DNA of 64,000 bases from Cellulomonas cellasea. GTDB taxonomy: Bacteria; Actinomycetota; Actinomycetes; Actinomycetales; Cellulomonadaceae. The notes under the pieces are model-generated. The model made no database searches, was not told the DNA's origin, and saw only the letters and a list, made by a program, of their open reading frames with translations. The stretch covers positions 310,001-374,000 of the forward strand of contig NZ_JAUDBQ010000002.1 in assembly GCF_030372105.1 (NCBI RefSeq), in the 5' to 3' direction. Each line of letters opens with the position of its first letter. Positions within the stretch are counted from its first letter, which is position 1. Made by a program: the position numbers and the translations under genes. Below, piece after piece: positions 1 through 9,049 of this stretch.

Positions 1-53
1 AGCTCGCGCGGTCGCTCGGTGGCGGGGCCACCGCGGCGGGCGCACGATGAGGT

Positions 54-635
54 ATGGACGAACTCCACCTTCTCCACCGCGTCAACGCGGACAAGATCAC
101 CTCGCTCGTGACCCAGGTGGGCGACCGCTGGGACACGCAGACTCCCTACGCCGACTGGACTGTCCGCGACCTCGTCAACCACCTCACCGCTGAGCAGCTG
201 TGGGCCCCTGAGCTGCTGGCCGGGCGCAGCGTCCAGGAGATCGGCCACCGCTTCGAGGGGGACGTGCTGGGGAGCGAGCCCCTCGCCGCCTGGAGGCTGG
301 CCGTCGAGGCGGCACTCGCGGCCTTCGCGGAGCCTGGGGCCCTCGACCGCTCGGTCCACTTCGGGGACAAGTCCCTGACCGCCGCCGAGTACCTCGATCA
401 GATGGTCACCGACCTGGCCCTGCACAGCTGGGACCTGGCGACGGCCATCGACGCCGACGCCGACATCGACCCCGCGACGGTGGACCGCCTGCTCGTGGAG
501 TGGACTGGCCGCGCCGAGGAGTCCCTGCGCGGGCCCATGTTCACCGGACCCGACGAGCCGCCTCAGCCCATCGACGTCTCCGACGAGGAGGAGGCTCAGA
601 CCCGGCTGCTGGCCCTGTTCGGCCGGCGCGCCTGA
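54..635 (+). CDS. DinB-like TIGR03086-family protein (mycothiol-dependent isomerase fold)
   Basis: A 193-residue protein with the DinB/mycothiol-dependent maleylpyruvate isomerase layout. It opens with a helix leading into DWTVRDLVNHLTAEQLW (about residues 34-48), where the histidine is a typical metal ligand, and has a second ligand-type segment, LALHSWDLATA, near residue 125. Related proteins are small four-helix metal-binding proteins that may use mycothiol; the substrate of this subgroup is unknown. The ATG at 54 follows closely on the window start. It converges on the DUF2207 gene with a 3-base gap. The family call is firm, the reaction is not. Confidence 0.8.
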   Translation: MDELHLLHRVNADKITSLVTQVGDRWDTQTPYADWTVRDLVNHLTAEQLWAPELLAGRSVQEIGHRFEGDVLGSEPLAAWRLAVEAALAAFAEPGALDRSVHFGDKSLTAAEYLDQMVTDLALHSWDLATAIDADADIDPATVDRLLVEWTGRAEESLRGPMFTGPDEPPQPIDVSDEEEAQTRLLALFGRRA

Positions 636-638
636 GGC

Positions 639-2549
639 TCACCAGCCCCCGCCGCCACCGCCACCACCGCCGCCGCCGGAGAAGCCGCCCCCGCCCGAGA
701 AGCCCGAGTCGCCCGACGACCCGGGAGTCGCGGACAACGACGTCGTCGCGACCTGGCTGAACCGTTCCAGGTTGCTGCCGAATGCCGCGTACGAGACCCA
801 GAACGCCCCTGTGTGCCCGTACGACCCGACGTACCACTCAGGCTCGGCCACGGCTCCGCCCTGGGCGGCGAGCGTGCCGAAGACCCGCGCCCACCGCTCG
901 GTGAGCCCGAAGACGATCGCGTACGGCAGGTAGCGGGAGAAGACGTCCACGCCCTCCTCGAACCTGAGCTGCTCCGCCTCGGCGGTGGCCAGGTACTGCT
1001 GGAAGCCCCGCGCCTCGGCGAGGACCGCGGTGCCGTCGGCGGTGCGCGCAGGCGCCGCGTTCGCCATCAACAGCACTGTGACGCCGACGAGGCCGAGCGC
1101 GACGGGCGGCAGGAACGCGCCGGAGACCTCGAACATCAGGGCCGCGACCCCCAGGGCGCCGGCCAGGGCGATCAGCCCCAGGCCCGCCCAGCGCCAGTGC
1201 ATGCGCACGACCGCCGGTGAGGTGCGGAACCAGCCGCGGGCGATGACCTCCTCGTACAGGCCGCTCTGCACCGAGGCCATCGTCGCCGCGAAGGTGGTCT
1301 TCAGCTCCGAGAGCGCGACCTCGGAGCGGCCCGTGAACAGGCCGTCGTACAGGCTGCGCTCGAAGTCGATCAGGCCCTCCGCGTCCCGCAGCCGCACCAG
1401 CGTCCAGTCCTTCGGCTTCTTGCCCGGCTTGCTGCGCGGCACCTCCTCGATGCGCAGGTAGCCGCGGACCGCCAAGTCGATCAGCGTGGCCGTGACGTCC
1501 TTCGGGTGGGCGACCTCGTCGAGCAGCGTGCCGAGCTCGCCGGGCCGGACCCCCGCCGGCGGGGCGAACTGCACAGCGACGGGCGCCCGCCGGTCACGGA
1601 AGCCGACGGCCGGCTCCGCGCCGTCGACGGGCATGAGGCCCGGGGTGAGGCCCAGGTAGGCCCGGTCACGGCCGCGCGTGCGCACCCGGTGGGTGGCCAG
1701 GCCGATGCCCCCGACGCCCACCAGCAGCGCGAGCGAGCCGGTCAGCGGGGTCGGCGTCAGCACGTCCACCGGCTCCGGGCGCTCCTCGAACACGGGCGCG
1801 GCGTCGACGAGTGTGCCCACGGGCCAGCCGACGGCGACGGTGAGCTGGTCCCGCACCGGCACCGCCGCCTGCGTGAACGTCGCGGCGTCTGCGGCCACGT
1901 CGACCCCGTCGCAGGATGCCTCCGAGCCGGCGGGTCCCGCGTAGCAGGCGGCCTGCAAGATCTCCGCAGGACCGGTCACTGTGACGCTGACGTGCGCGAG
2001 CGGGATCTCCCAGTCGGCGCCGATCGCGTTCCAGTTGAGCTCGTCGACCTGCGCGCCCGTGGCGGTGTCGGTGACGTCCGGGTTGGGCATCCCGGAGACG
2101 GTGTAGCCGATGCGGTACGTGTGCACGCCGTCGACGTCGCCGACGTCCGGGTCGCCCACCCGCACCACCAGCGCGTCCGACCGCTCGTCGAGGTTGACGT
2201 CCGCGGGGGCGCCCGACGGGCTGGACGCCGTCACGTCGTCGATCGTGTAGACGCGGTCGCGGTTCTCCCCGGCGTCCATGCGGGTCGGCCACGACAGGTA
2301 CGGGCCGTGCCCCGGCTCGTCGCCGAACGCGAAGTCGAAGTCCAGCTCGACGCGCATCGTGCCGTCCTCGGCGACGGCCACCTGCGCGTCGTACCGGAGG
2401 ATCTGCCGGCCCGTCGTCTCGGCCGAGGCGCGCGAGGCCCAGGGGCCCACGAGGAGCGCCACAGCCACGAGCACGGCGCCGGCGAGCGCCAGGGCGCGCG
2501 CTCCCCGCTCCCCCGCGCGTCGTCGGGCGGGGGTGGAGTCGTGGATCAC
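639..2549 (-). CDS. DUF2207 domain membrane protein with glycine-rich C-terminus
   Basis: A 636-residue predicted membrane protein. The N-terminus is a signal-like hydrophobic stretch (ALALAGAVLVAVALLVG) ending near ASA. An extracytoplasmic beta-rich DUF2207 domain of about 220 residues follows, then a membrane helix (SLALLVGVGGIGLA), a cytoplasmic region and two more helices near residues 455-500. It ends in a FSGGGGFSGGGGG-type tail finishing in GW, which is characteristic of the family. The GTG start abuts the smpB stop codon, so translation is probably coupled. Function is unknown; it is the last gene of the prfB-ftsEX-smpB block. Confidence 0.85.
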   Translation of the reverse strand: MIHDSTPARRRAGERGARALALAGAVLVAVALLVGPWASRASAETTGRQILRYDAQVAVAEDGTMRVELDFDFAFGDEPGHGPYLSWPTRMDAGENRDRVYTIDDVTASSPSGAPADVNLDERSDALVVRVGDPDVGDVDGVHTYRIGYTVSGMPNPDVTDTATGAQVDELNWNAIGADWEIPLAHVSVTVTGPAEILQAACYAGPAGSEASCDGVDVAADAATFTQAAVPVRDQLTVAVGWPVGTLVDAAPVFEERPEPVDVLTPTPLTGSLALLVGVGGIGLATHRVRTRGRDRAYLGLTPGLMPVDGAEPAVGFRDRRAPVAVQFAPPAGVRPGELGTLLDEVAHPKDVTATLIDLAVRGYLRIEEVPRSKPGKKPKDWTLVRLRDAEGLIDFERSLYDGLFTGRSEVALSELKTTFAATMASVQSGLYEEVIARGWFRTSPAVVRMHWRWAGLGLIALAGALGVAALMFEVSGAFLPPVALGLVGVTVLLMANAAPARTADGTAVLAEARGFQQYLATAEAEQLRFEEGVDVFSRYLPYAIVFGLTERWARVFGTLAAQGGAVAEPEWYVGSYGHTGAFWVSYAAFGSNLERFSQVATTSLSATPGSSGDSGFSGGGGFSGGGGGGGGGGGW

Positions 2550-3020
2550 CTAGAGGTCTCTCTTCTCGCGAATCGCCCGGTGGGCCTCGAGGTTGTCCTG
2601 ACGCTCACGCAGCGCCTGGCGCTTGTCGTACTCGCGCTTGCCGCGCGCCAGGGCGATCTCGACCTTGGCCCGGCCGTCGAGGAAGTACAGCGACAGCGGG
2701 ATGATCGTCTGGCCCTTGGCCCGCACCTTCATGTCGAGGCGGTCGATCTCCGAGCGGTGCAGCAGCAGCTTGCGCTTGCGCCGCGGCGCGTGGTTGGTCC
2801 AGGTGCCCTGCGTGTACTCGGGGATGTGCACCCCTTCGAGCCACGCCTCCCCGTTCTCCACCTCGCACCAGCCGTCCACCAGCGACGCCCGGCCCGCGCG
2901 CAGCGCCTTGACCTCGGTGCCCGTGAGCACCACTCCCGCCTCGAAGACGTCCTCGATCAGGTAGTCGTGACGTGCCTTCTTGTTGGACGCGACGAGCTTG
3001 CGCCCAGTGTCCTTGGCCAC
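2550..3020 (-). CDS. smpB: SsrA-binding protein SmpB
   Basis: A full-length 156-residue SmpB, the tmRNA partner that rescues stalled ribosomes by trans-translation. The oligonucleotide-binding core is clear: [20 protein letters not shown] near the start, [15 protein letters not shown], and the basic tail [15 protein letters not shown] that enters the empty mRNA channel. The GTG start has a strong purine-rich ribosome site (GAGGAAGGGGAGG) just upstream. A TAGGCT -10-like hexamer on the minus strand at 3090-3085 may give it its own promoter. No tmRNA gene is seen downstream, where the DUF2207 gene begins at once. Confidence 0.97.
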   Translation of the reverse strand: MAKDTGRKLVASNKKARHDYLIEDVFEAGVVLTGTEVKALRAGRASLVDGWCEVENGEAWLEGVHIPEYTQGTWTNHAPRRKRKLLLHRSEIDRLDMKVRAKGQTIIPLSLYFLDGRAKVEIALARGKREYDKRQALRERQDNLEAHRAIREKRDL

Positions 3021-3084
3021 GACCTCCCCTTCCTCGCCTCACCGCATGCTGCTGGGCAGCACGCGCTCCAGTTCCCGGTCGTCG

Positions 3085-3090
3085 AGCCTA
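3085..3090 (-). promoter_or_regulatory. Possible -10 element for smpB
   Basis: TAGGCT on the minus strand lies in the 139-base gap between the M23 gene and smpB. It is the same hexamer seen before ftsE and before the ABC transporter gene. No good -35 is visible, so this is only a candidate for separate smpB expression. Confidence 0.3.
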
Positions 3091-3159
3091 CCGCTCGGAA
3101 GACATCCGGCCCGAGTCCTTATCGCCGCGGCGAGGTGTCGGGGCGTTCGGCACAGAGGC

Positions 3160-4482
3160 TCAGAGGCCCAGCAGCGGGCCCGGGTCCTGCGTGGCGCCGT
3201 TCACGTACACCTCGAGGTGCAGGTGGCATGCCGCCGACGTCCCCGTGTTGCCCGAGTAGCCCAGCAGCGTGCCCTGCTCCACGCGCTGGCCAGCCCCCAC
3301 CACGAAGCTGGTCATGTGGTTGTAGCTCGACATCAGCGAGCTGCCGTTGACCAGCCCGTGGTCGAGCATCACCTGGTTGCCGAAGCCGTACCGGTACCGG
3401 GCCCACTGCACAGTGCCGGCGCGCCCCGCGTAGATCGGGTTGCCGCAGTAGGTGCGCAGGTCGATGCCGGCGTGCAGCCGCACGTACCCGAGCGTGGGGT
3501 GCAGGCGCATGCCGTAGTTCGACGTGACGTACATCGGCTTGATGCTGGTGGGGTTCGCGAACAGGCTCCCGGAGACCGGGCCGGCCGGCGTCTGCGGCTT
3601 GCCCGCCGCGGCGGCCGCGGCGGCGTCGGCGGCCCGCTGTGCCTCGGCGATCGCGGCGAGCTCGGCGGTGATCTTCGCGGCCTCCGCGTCCGCGGCTGCT
3701 GCCTCGGCCTCGGCGGCGGCCTTCTGGTCCTCGATCTGCGCCTTCTTGGCGGCCTGCTCGACGATGAGCTGCTCGATCTCGTTCTTGCGATCCTCCGCCT
3801 GGGCCCGCGCCGCGTCCGCCTCGACGACCTTCTGATCGGCCTCGGCCTTGAGCTCCTGGATGCGGCCGCGCACCGCCTCCAGCCGCGCCTGGCTGTTGAC
3901 GTTCTGGGCTTGCAGCGTGCGCATCTCCTCCAGGGTGCTGGTCTGCGTGCGCAGCGCCGTGCTGACCAGGCCGTACTGCTCGATGAAGTCCTCGGTGCTC
4001 TCCGCGCCCAGCACGACGCCCATGCTCGACGCCGCGCCGCGGCCCTTGTACGCCTCACGGGCCATCTGCCCGATCGACTCGCGGATCTGGGTGGCCCGCG
4101 CCGTGTCCTGCTCGATCGTCGTGCCGATGGACGTCTCCTGGTCCTGCGCGTCCTGCAGGCGGGCCGCGACGAGCGTGGCCTCCCGCTGCGAGCGCTCCAG
4201 TGACGCCTCGGCCTCCGCCAGCTCGAACTGGGCCTGGGGCATCCGCGCCTCCATGGCCTGCAGGTCCAGCAGCGCCTGGCTCAGCTCAGCGCTCAGGCCC
4301 TCGAGCGACGCGGCGAGCTGCTCACGCTTCGCGGCGTTCTCCCGCTCGAGCTTCTTCGCGGCGGCCCGCTTGTCGGACAGCGTGTCGGCGATCGCCGGGC
4401 CGCCCACGGTCGTCAGCGCGGCGAGGGCTCCCACCAGCACGAGTGCGAGCATCCTGCTCAGCGCACGAGGTCGTCGGCTCAT
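3160..4482 (-). CDS. Coiled-coil LytM (M23) peptidoglycan hydrolase of the FtsEX operon
   Basis: A 440-residue EnvC-like protein. It has an N-terminal signal segment (MLALVLVGALAALTTVGG), then roughly 230 residues of Ala/Glu-rich coiled coil (about 35-270), then a C-terminal LytM domain. The zinc motif looks intact: LHAGID (H-x3-D), YNHM, and HLHLEV. This predicts an active endopeptidase rather than a degenerate activator such as E. coli EnvC. It starts 4 bases after the ftsX stop codon. The inferred role is septal wall cleavage controlled by FtsEX through the coiled coil. Confidence 0.9.
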   Translation of the reverse strand: MSRRPRALSRMLALVLVGALAALTTVGGPAIADTLSDKRAAAKKLERENAAKREQLAASLEGLSAELSQALLDLQAMEARMPQAQFELAEAEASLERSQREATLVAARLQDAQDQETSIGTTIEQDTARATQIRESIGQMAREAYKGRGAASSMGVVLGAESTEDFIEQYGLVSTALRTQTSTLEEMRTLQAQNVNSQARLEAVRGRIQELKAEADQKVVEADAARAQAEDRKNEIEQLIVEQAAKKAQIEDQKAAAEAEAAAADAEAAKITAELAAIAEAQRAADAAAAAAAGKPQTPAGPVSGSLFANPTSIKPMYVTSNYGMRLHPTLGYVRLHAGIDLRTYCGNPIYAGRAGTVQWARYRYGFGNQVMLDHGLVNGSSLMSSYNHMTSFVVGAGQRVEQGTLLGYSGNTGTSAACHLHLEVYVNGATQDPGPLLGL

Positions 4483-4486
4483 GTGA

Positions 4487-5401
4487 TCACACCTTGGTGT
4501 AACGGCTCAGGGTCACCAGCGAGGCGATGGCCGCCAAGCCGATGGCCACGACGGCCAGGAACGGCGCGATGACCATCACATCGGCCGTCGTGACGTACGG
4601 GATCCAGGTCAGCGAGTTCCCCAGCCAGTCCGCGATCAGATAGTGCACGCCCGCCCACAGCGCCCCCACGGCGAGCGCGGCGCCCAGCGTCGCGGCGATG
4701 GCGCCCTCGAGCATGAACGGCAGCTGGATGAACATGTTCGAGGCGCCGACCAGCCGCATGATCCCCGTCTCGCGGCGGCGGCTCATCGCGGACAGCCGGA
4801 TCGTCGTGGTGATCAGCAGCATCGCCGCCAACAGCATCACCGCGGCCAGCCCCACCGACAGCAGCGTCGCGCGGTTCAGCACCAGGAACAGCGAGTCGAA
4901 GAGCTTGCGCTGGTCCTGGACCTCCTCGACGCCCTGCCGCCCGGACAGCACGTCGGCCACCACCTGGTACTTCGTGGGGTCGGCCAACTTGATCCGGAAC
5001 GACGAGCTCATGTCGTCGGCTGTCGTCTCCTCCGCCCACCACTGGTCGGAGTACATCTTCTGGAAGGACTCGTACGCCTCTTCCTTCGTCTCGAAGTACA
5101 CCTTCTCGACGTACGGCCCGATGTCCGCCGACGCCAGCTCGGCCTCGATGGCGCCCTTCTGGTCGTCCGTGACCTCGCCGCCCGCGCACGTCGCCTTCGA
5201 CGACACCTGCGGGCACAGGTACACCGAGACCTCGACCTTGTCGTACCAGTCGTCCTTCATCGCGCCGATCTGCATCTGCAGCAGCGCCGCGGCGCCCACG
5301 AACGTGAGCGAGACGAACGTGACGAGGACGACCGAGATCGTCATCGACAGGTTGCGCCGCAACCCGATGCCAATCTCGGAGAGGATGAACTGAAGTCTCA
5401 C
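4487..5401 (-). CDS. ftsX: Cell-division ABC permease FtsX
   Basis: A 304-residue FtsX. It has one N-terminal helix (MTISVVLVTFVSLTFVGAAA), an extracellular loop of about 120 residues with a possible disulphide pair (YLCPQ and ATCAGG), and three C-terminal helices, the last ending VTLSRYTKV. FtsX pairs with FtsE and passes ATP-driven movement to a wall hydrolase. The gene lies between ftsE (10-base gap) and the LytM gene (4-base gap), which fits that partnership. Confidence 0.96.
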   Translation of the reverse strand: MRLQFILSEIGIGLRRNLSMTISVVLVTFVSLTFVGAAALLQMQIGAMKDDWYDKVEVSVYLCPQVSSKATCAGGEVTDDQKGAIEAELASADIGPYVEKVYFETKEEAYESFQKMYSDQWWAEETTADDMSSSFRIKLADPTKYQVVADVLSGRQGVEEVQDQRKLFDSLFLVLNRATLLSVGLAAVMLLAAMLLITTTIRLSAMSRRRETGIMRLVGASNMFIQLPFMLEGAIAATLGAALAVGALWAGVHYLIADWLGNSLTWIPYVTTADVMVIAPFLAVVAIGLAAIASLVTLSRYTKV

Positions 5402-5413
5402 TGCCGTGCCCCC

Positions 5414-6103
5414 TCAGCGCGCCGAGCCGTAGACGCCGCGCGACTGGTCCCGGACCAGCTCGCCCGACGACAGCTCGATCACGCGCTTGCGCATCTGGTC
5501 GACGATCTCGTCGTCATGGGTGGCCATCACCACGGTGGTGCCCGTCCGGTTGATCCGGTCGAGCAGCCGCATGATGCCCAGCGACGTCGTCGGGTCGAGG
5601 TTCCCGGTGGGCTCGTCGGCCAGCAGGATCGACGGACGGTTCACGAACGCGCGCGCGATCGCCACGCGCTGCTGCTCGCCACCCGAGAGCTCATGCGGGC
5701 GCCGCTTCTCCTTGCCCGCCAGGCCCACCATCTCGAGGGTGTCCGGCACCGTCGTCAGGATGTGGTGCCGCGGCTTGCCGATGACCTGCAACGCGAACGC
5801 CACGTTCTCGAAGACCGTCTTGTTGGGCAGCAGCCGGAAGTCCTGGAACACCGCGCCGATCTGCCGGCGCAGGTGCGGCACCTTCCACGACGACAGCGTC
5901 GTCAGGTCCTTGCCGGCGACGAAGACCCGCCCCGCCGACGGCCGCTCCTCACGCAGCACCAGCCGCAGGAAGGTCGACTTCCCCGAGCCCGACGACCCGA
6001 CGAGGAACACGAACTCCCCTCGCTCGACCTCCAGGGAGACCTGGTCGAGGGCAGGCCTCGCGCCGCGCGCATAGACCTTGGTGACGTTCTCGAATCGGAT
6101 CAC
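5414..6103 (-). CDS. ftsE: Cell-division ABC ATPase FtsE
   Basis: A 229-residue ABC ATPase with Walker [10 protein letters not shown], signature [14 protein letters not shown], Walker [10 protein letters not shown] and switch histidine MATHDD. The adjacent ftsX settles the identity. It starts with GTG. A TAGGCT -10-like hexamer at 6162-6157 on the minus strand could start the ftsE-ftsX-LytM transcript. Confidence 0.97.
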   Translation of the reverse strand: MIRFENVTKVYARGARPALDQVSLEVERGEFVFLVGSSGSGKSTFLRLVLREERPSAGRVFVAGKDLTTLSSWKVPHLRRQIGAVFQDFRLLPNKTVFENVAFALQVIGKPRHHILTTVPDTLEMVGLAGKEKRRPHELSGGEQQRVAIARAFVNRPSILLADEPTGNLDPTTSLGIMRLLDRINRTGTTVVMATHDDEIVDQMRKRVIELSSGELVRDQSRGVYGSAR

Positions 6104-6218
6104 GGCTCGCGGCCAGTCTTCGGGGATGGGAGGGCGGTGCGGCTCTGGCCGCGACGAGCCTAGGCAGCCGCCCCCGACGATCCCCCGCAGACACGCCGCC
6201 GGGAACCTGTGAGTGTTC

Positions 6219-7334
6219 CTACTCGCGGACGTCCTGGCTGCGGCGCCAGCGGATGCCCGCCTCGAGGAAGCCGTCGATGTCGCCGTCGAACACGGCAGCC
6301 GTGTTCCCGACCTCGTGCTCCGTGCGCAGGTCCTTGACCATCTGGTACGGGTGCAGCACGTAGGAGCGCATCTGGTCGCCCCAGCTCGCCTTGATGTCGC
6401 CGGCCAGGGCCTTCTTCGCGGCGTTCTCCTCCGCCTGGCGCTGCAGCAGCAGCCGGGACTGGAGCACGCGCAGCGCGGCGGCGCGGTTCTGGATCTGCGA
6501 CTTCTCGTTCTGCATCGACACGACGATGCCCGTGGGGATGTGCGTCATGCGCACCGCCGAGTCGGTGGTGTTGACCGACTGGCCACCCGGGCCCGACGAG
6601 CGGAACACGTCGACCTTGATCTCGTTCTCGGGGATCTCGATGGAGTCCGTCTGCTCGATGAGCGGGATGACCTCGACCGCCGCGAAGGACGTCTGCCGAC
6701 GGCCCTGGTTGTCGAACGGCGAGATCCGCACCAGGCGGTGGGTGCCCGCCTCGACGGACAGGTGCCCGAACGCGTACGGGACCTTCACCTCGAAGGTCGC
6801 CGACTTCAGGCCGGCCTCCTCCGCGTAGGACGTGTCCAGCACGGCCGTCGGGTAGCCGTGGCGCTCCGCCCAGCGCAGGTACATGCGCAGCAGCATCTCC
6901 GCGAAGTCGGCGGCGTCGACGCCACCGGCGCCCGCGCGGATCGTCACGACGGCCTCGCGCTGGTCGTACTCGCCGGCGAGCAGCGTGCGGACCTCGAGCG
7001 CGTCGAGGTCCTTGCGGATCTTCACGAGGTCGGCCTCGGCCTCGGCCAGGGTCTCCTCGTCGCCGCCGTCCTCGGTGGCCATCTCGACGAGCGTCTCGAG
7101 GTCGTCGATGCGGCCGCCGAGCTTCTGCACCCGGTCCAGCTCCGCCTGCGTCGCCGACAGGGCCGACGTGATGCGCTGCGCCGCCTCCGGGTCGTCCCAC
7201 AGATCCGGCGCGGACGCCTTCTCGGACAGCTCGGCGATCTTGGCGTGGAGCACCGTCGGGTCGCTCACCGCCTGGATGGATTCCAGCGTCGTACGGAGGT
7301 CGCGGATCTCCGCGGAGAAGTCAGTGGTGGCCAC
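6219..7334 (-). CDS. prfB: Peptide chain release factor 2
   Basis: A 371-residue RF2. The codon-recognition tripeptide SPF appears in [14 protein letters not shown], and the catalytic GGQ in [19 protein letters not shown]2 reads UGA and UAA stop codons. The frame is continuous, with no sign of the programmed frameshift used in many other bacteria; actinobacterial prfB genes usually lack it. The gene heads the ftsEX-smpB block, as in Mycobacterium. Confidence 0.98.
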   Translation of the reverse strand: MATTDFSAEIRDLRTTLESIQAVSDPTVLHAKIAELSEKASAPDLWDDPEAAQRITSALSATQAELDRVQKLGGRIDDLETLVEMATEDGGDEETLAEAEADLVKIRKDLDALEVRTLLAGEYDQREAVVTIRAGAGGVDAADFAEMLLRMYLRWAERHGYPTAVLDTSYAEEAGLKSATFEVKVPYAFGHLSVEAGTHRLVRISPFDNQGRRQTSFAAVEVIPLIEQTDSIEIPENEIKVDVFRSSGPGGQSVNTTDSAVRMTHIPTGIVVSMQNEKSQIQNRAAALRVLQSRLLLQRQAEENAAKKALAGDIKASWGDQMRSYVLHPYQMVKDLRTEHEVGNTAAVFDGDIDGFLEAGIRWRRSQDVRE

Positions 7335-7385
7335 GGCGGTCCAGGTTACCCGCTCAGACTGGACACGCGGCCTGCGCGCCCGCCG

Positions 7386-7853
7386 TCACCACGCTCGCGC
7401 GCTCGACTCCGCCTCGAGCGCGATGCCGTCCGACCACGGCGCCGTGACCCAGCTGATCAGCGCAGGCCGGGTGTACGCGCCGAGCCGCACCACGGCGGTG
7501 CGCCCATCTGGCGCCGCGGCCTCTAGCACCTCGACGCGCTCCAGGCCCTCGGTGAGCTCCGGGTGGTCGGCCAGATGCTCGAGCACCGCGCGCCGCACAT
7601 CCTCGTCGGTGATCGGCACATGCCCCTCGGCCGTCGGGCGCCGGCCCTCCGCGTAGTACCCGGGGTCGGACAGCGCGTCGGAGGCGTTGATGGCCGCCGC
7701 GTCCGCCGTCGCCAGCAGCCGCTTGCGGTCCAGGTGCACCCCGGTGGCCGAGACCACGCCGGTGACCAGCAGCAGCGCCAGCACCACGAAGCCGATCGCC
7801 AGAACCGACGTCTGCCCGTCCTCCCCCGCCGGCATCCGCCAACGCCTGCTCAC
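7386..7853 (-). CDS. TadG-like secreted pilus-locus protein (Rv3654c type)
   Basis: A 155-residue protein with a pilin-like N-terminus: a charged start, then EDGQTSVLAIGFVVLALLLV as a single hydrophobic helix, then a soluble domain. This matches the TadE-like proteins that close actinobacterial Tad operons. The GTG start overlaps the preceding stop by 4 bases. It is the last gene of the pilus operon and probably an accessory or minor pilin. No catalytic motif is seen. Confidence 0.8.
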   Translation of the reverse strand: MSRRWRMPAGEDGQTSVLAIGFVVLALLLVTGVVSATGVHLDRKRLLATADAAAINASDALSDPGYYAEGRRPTAEGHVPITDEDVRRAVLEHLADHPELTEGLERVEVLEAAAPDGRTAVVRLGAYTRPALISWVTAPWSDGIALEAESSARAW

Positions 7854-8326
7854 GACGCCTCCCGGAACCGGTCCACCGGCGCCACATGCCGAGCGCTGAC
7901 CGGGATCTCCAACGGGACCTCCTCGCGCACGAACGACGGCACGAACGGCAACGGCACCGCGACGACGACCTCCGCGACGACCTCACTGCCTGGCGCCAGG
8001 CACGGCACGCTCGAGCAGTCGAGCGTCAGCGCCTCAGCCGGGTCCACATCGGAGAACCCCTGGTCGCCCAGGGCCAAGCCCACCGCCGCCACCGCGCGGT
8101 CGGCGCCCGTCGCCGGGTCGTCCGCCCGGGCGAATGCCCTTCCGGCCTCCCGCGCGGCCCCCTCGACGGCGAACGTCGCCGCCTGCACCCGGCCCAGGAC
8201 GAGCACCAGGTACACGACGGGGACCAAGAGCAGCAGCGCCACACCCAGGAACTCGACGATGGCGTTGCCACTGTCATCCCCCGCGGCGGCCAGCCGGGCC
8301 CGCCACCACGTCACGACGCGCCTCAC
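7850..8326 (-). CDS. TadE-family minor pilin-like protein
   Basis: A 158-residue protein with the TadE signature: a short cytoplasmic start, then DSGNAIVEFLGVALLLLVPV, where the glutamate five residues into the hydrophobic stretch is typical of pilins. The C-terminal half has two cysteines (LDCSSVPC) that could form a disulphide. The GTG start overlaps the previous stop. A decayed second copy of its C-terminal half lies near 13.3-13.5 kb. Confidence 0.85.
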   Translation of the reverse strand: MRRVVTWWRARLAAAGDDSGNAIVEFLGVALLLLVPVVYLVLVLGRVQAATFAVEGAAREAGRAFARADDPATGADRAVAAVGLALGDQGFSDVDPAEALTLDCSSVPCLAPGSEVVAEVVVAVPLPFVPSFVREEVPLEIPVSARHVAPVDRFREAS

Positions 8327-8763
8327 GGATCCCCCTCGGCGAGCGCATGCCCCACGACGGTGAGCCCACGCCCCGGCCCGAGCAGCCCGGCGACGGGCAG
8401 CGGCGCGGTGATCCGCACCTCGACGACGTCCAGCCCGTCGACCTCGGCGCGCCGGGCCGTCACGTCCTGCGCGTAGTCGGCCGACAACGCCGCCGTGACC
8501 AGCGCACGCGTCCGCTCGGCGCCGTCCTCCTCGCTGCGGTCCGCGAGCGCGGCGTACCGGGCGCCCTCGGCGGCGCAGTCCACGAGGGTGTTGCGCACGT
8601 GCTGGACGAGCGCGAGCTGCAGCACGGCGGCGAACAGCAACGAGGTGAGGGCGCCGACGAGCACGAAGTCGACGATCGCCGAGCCACGCTCACGCTCGGC
8701 CACCGCATCCGCCGCCCTCACGTCGGCCGGGGCCGGGGCCGGGGGCGCGCCCACCACCGTCAC
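8323..8763 (-). CDS. TadE-family pilin-like protein
   Basis: A TadE-type protein with ERGSAIVDFVLVGALTSLLF as the membrane helix, followed by an exported domain. The frame is open up to 9045, but I place the start at the GTG at 8763 because it overlaps the DUF4244 stop codon by 4 bases, as the other junctions in this operon do. That gives 146 residues. The aspartate after AIV takes the place of the usual pilin glutamate. Confidence 0.8.
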   Translation of the reverse strand: MTVVGAPPAPAPADVRAADAVAERERGSAIVDFVLVGALTSLLFAAVLQLALVQHVRNTLVDCAAEGARYAALADRSEEDGAERTRALVTAALSADYAQDVTARRAEVDGLDVVEVRITAPLPVAGLLGPGRGLTVVGHALAEGDP

Positions 8764-9011
8764 TCGGGGCCGGTCACGCTCGCGATCGAGGTCTCGAAGA
8801 GGTCGGCGAGCAACGGCCCGGCCACCGCCCACAACGCGACCACCAGCCCTGCCGTCATCAGGGTGATCAGAACCCAACCGGGCACGTCCCCCCGGTCGCC
8901 CCCCGCCCAGCGCCTTCGACGGGCGGCCCCCGGCGTCGCCTGCGGCGTAGCGGAGCCATCCCCCACGGGTGTGTCCCCACCGTCGGCCTGAATCATCGTC
9001 TCGTCGTGCAT
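8760..9011 (-). CDS. DUF4244 protein, likely major Flp-type pilin
   Basis: A small protein with a basic/polar N-terminus and one strong C-terminal helix (GWVLITLMTAGLVVALWAVA), then a short tail. This is the DUF4244 family found in actinobacterial Tad operons at the position of the Flp pilin. The frame opens at a GTG at 9053, but the ATG at 9011 has AAGGAG six bases upstream (9023-9018), so I chose it. That gives 83 residues. Its place after tadC supports a structural pilin role. Confidence 0.8.
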   Translation of the reverse strand: MHDETMIQADGGDTPVGDGSATPQATPGAARRRRWAGGDRGDVPGWVLITLMTAGLVVALWAVAGPLLADLFETSIASVTGPE

Positions 9012-9049
9012 GGCGCTCTCCTTCATCATTCGACTCCGTCCACATGCGC

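Noticed and set aside
2550-3159. A tmRNA (ssrA) gene near smpB
   Set aside because: Neither side of smpB contains a tRNA-like end or an ANDYALAA-type tag sequence, and the downstream gene begins immediately.
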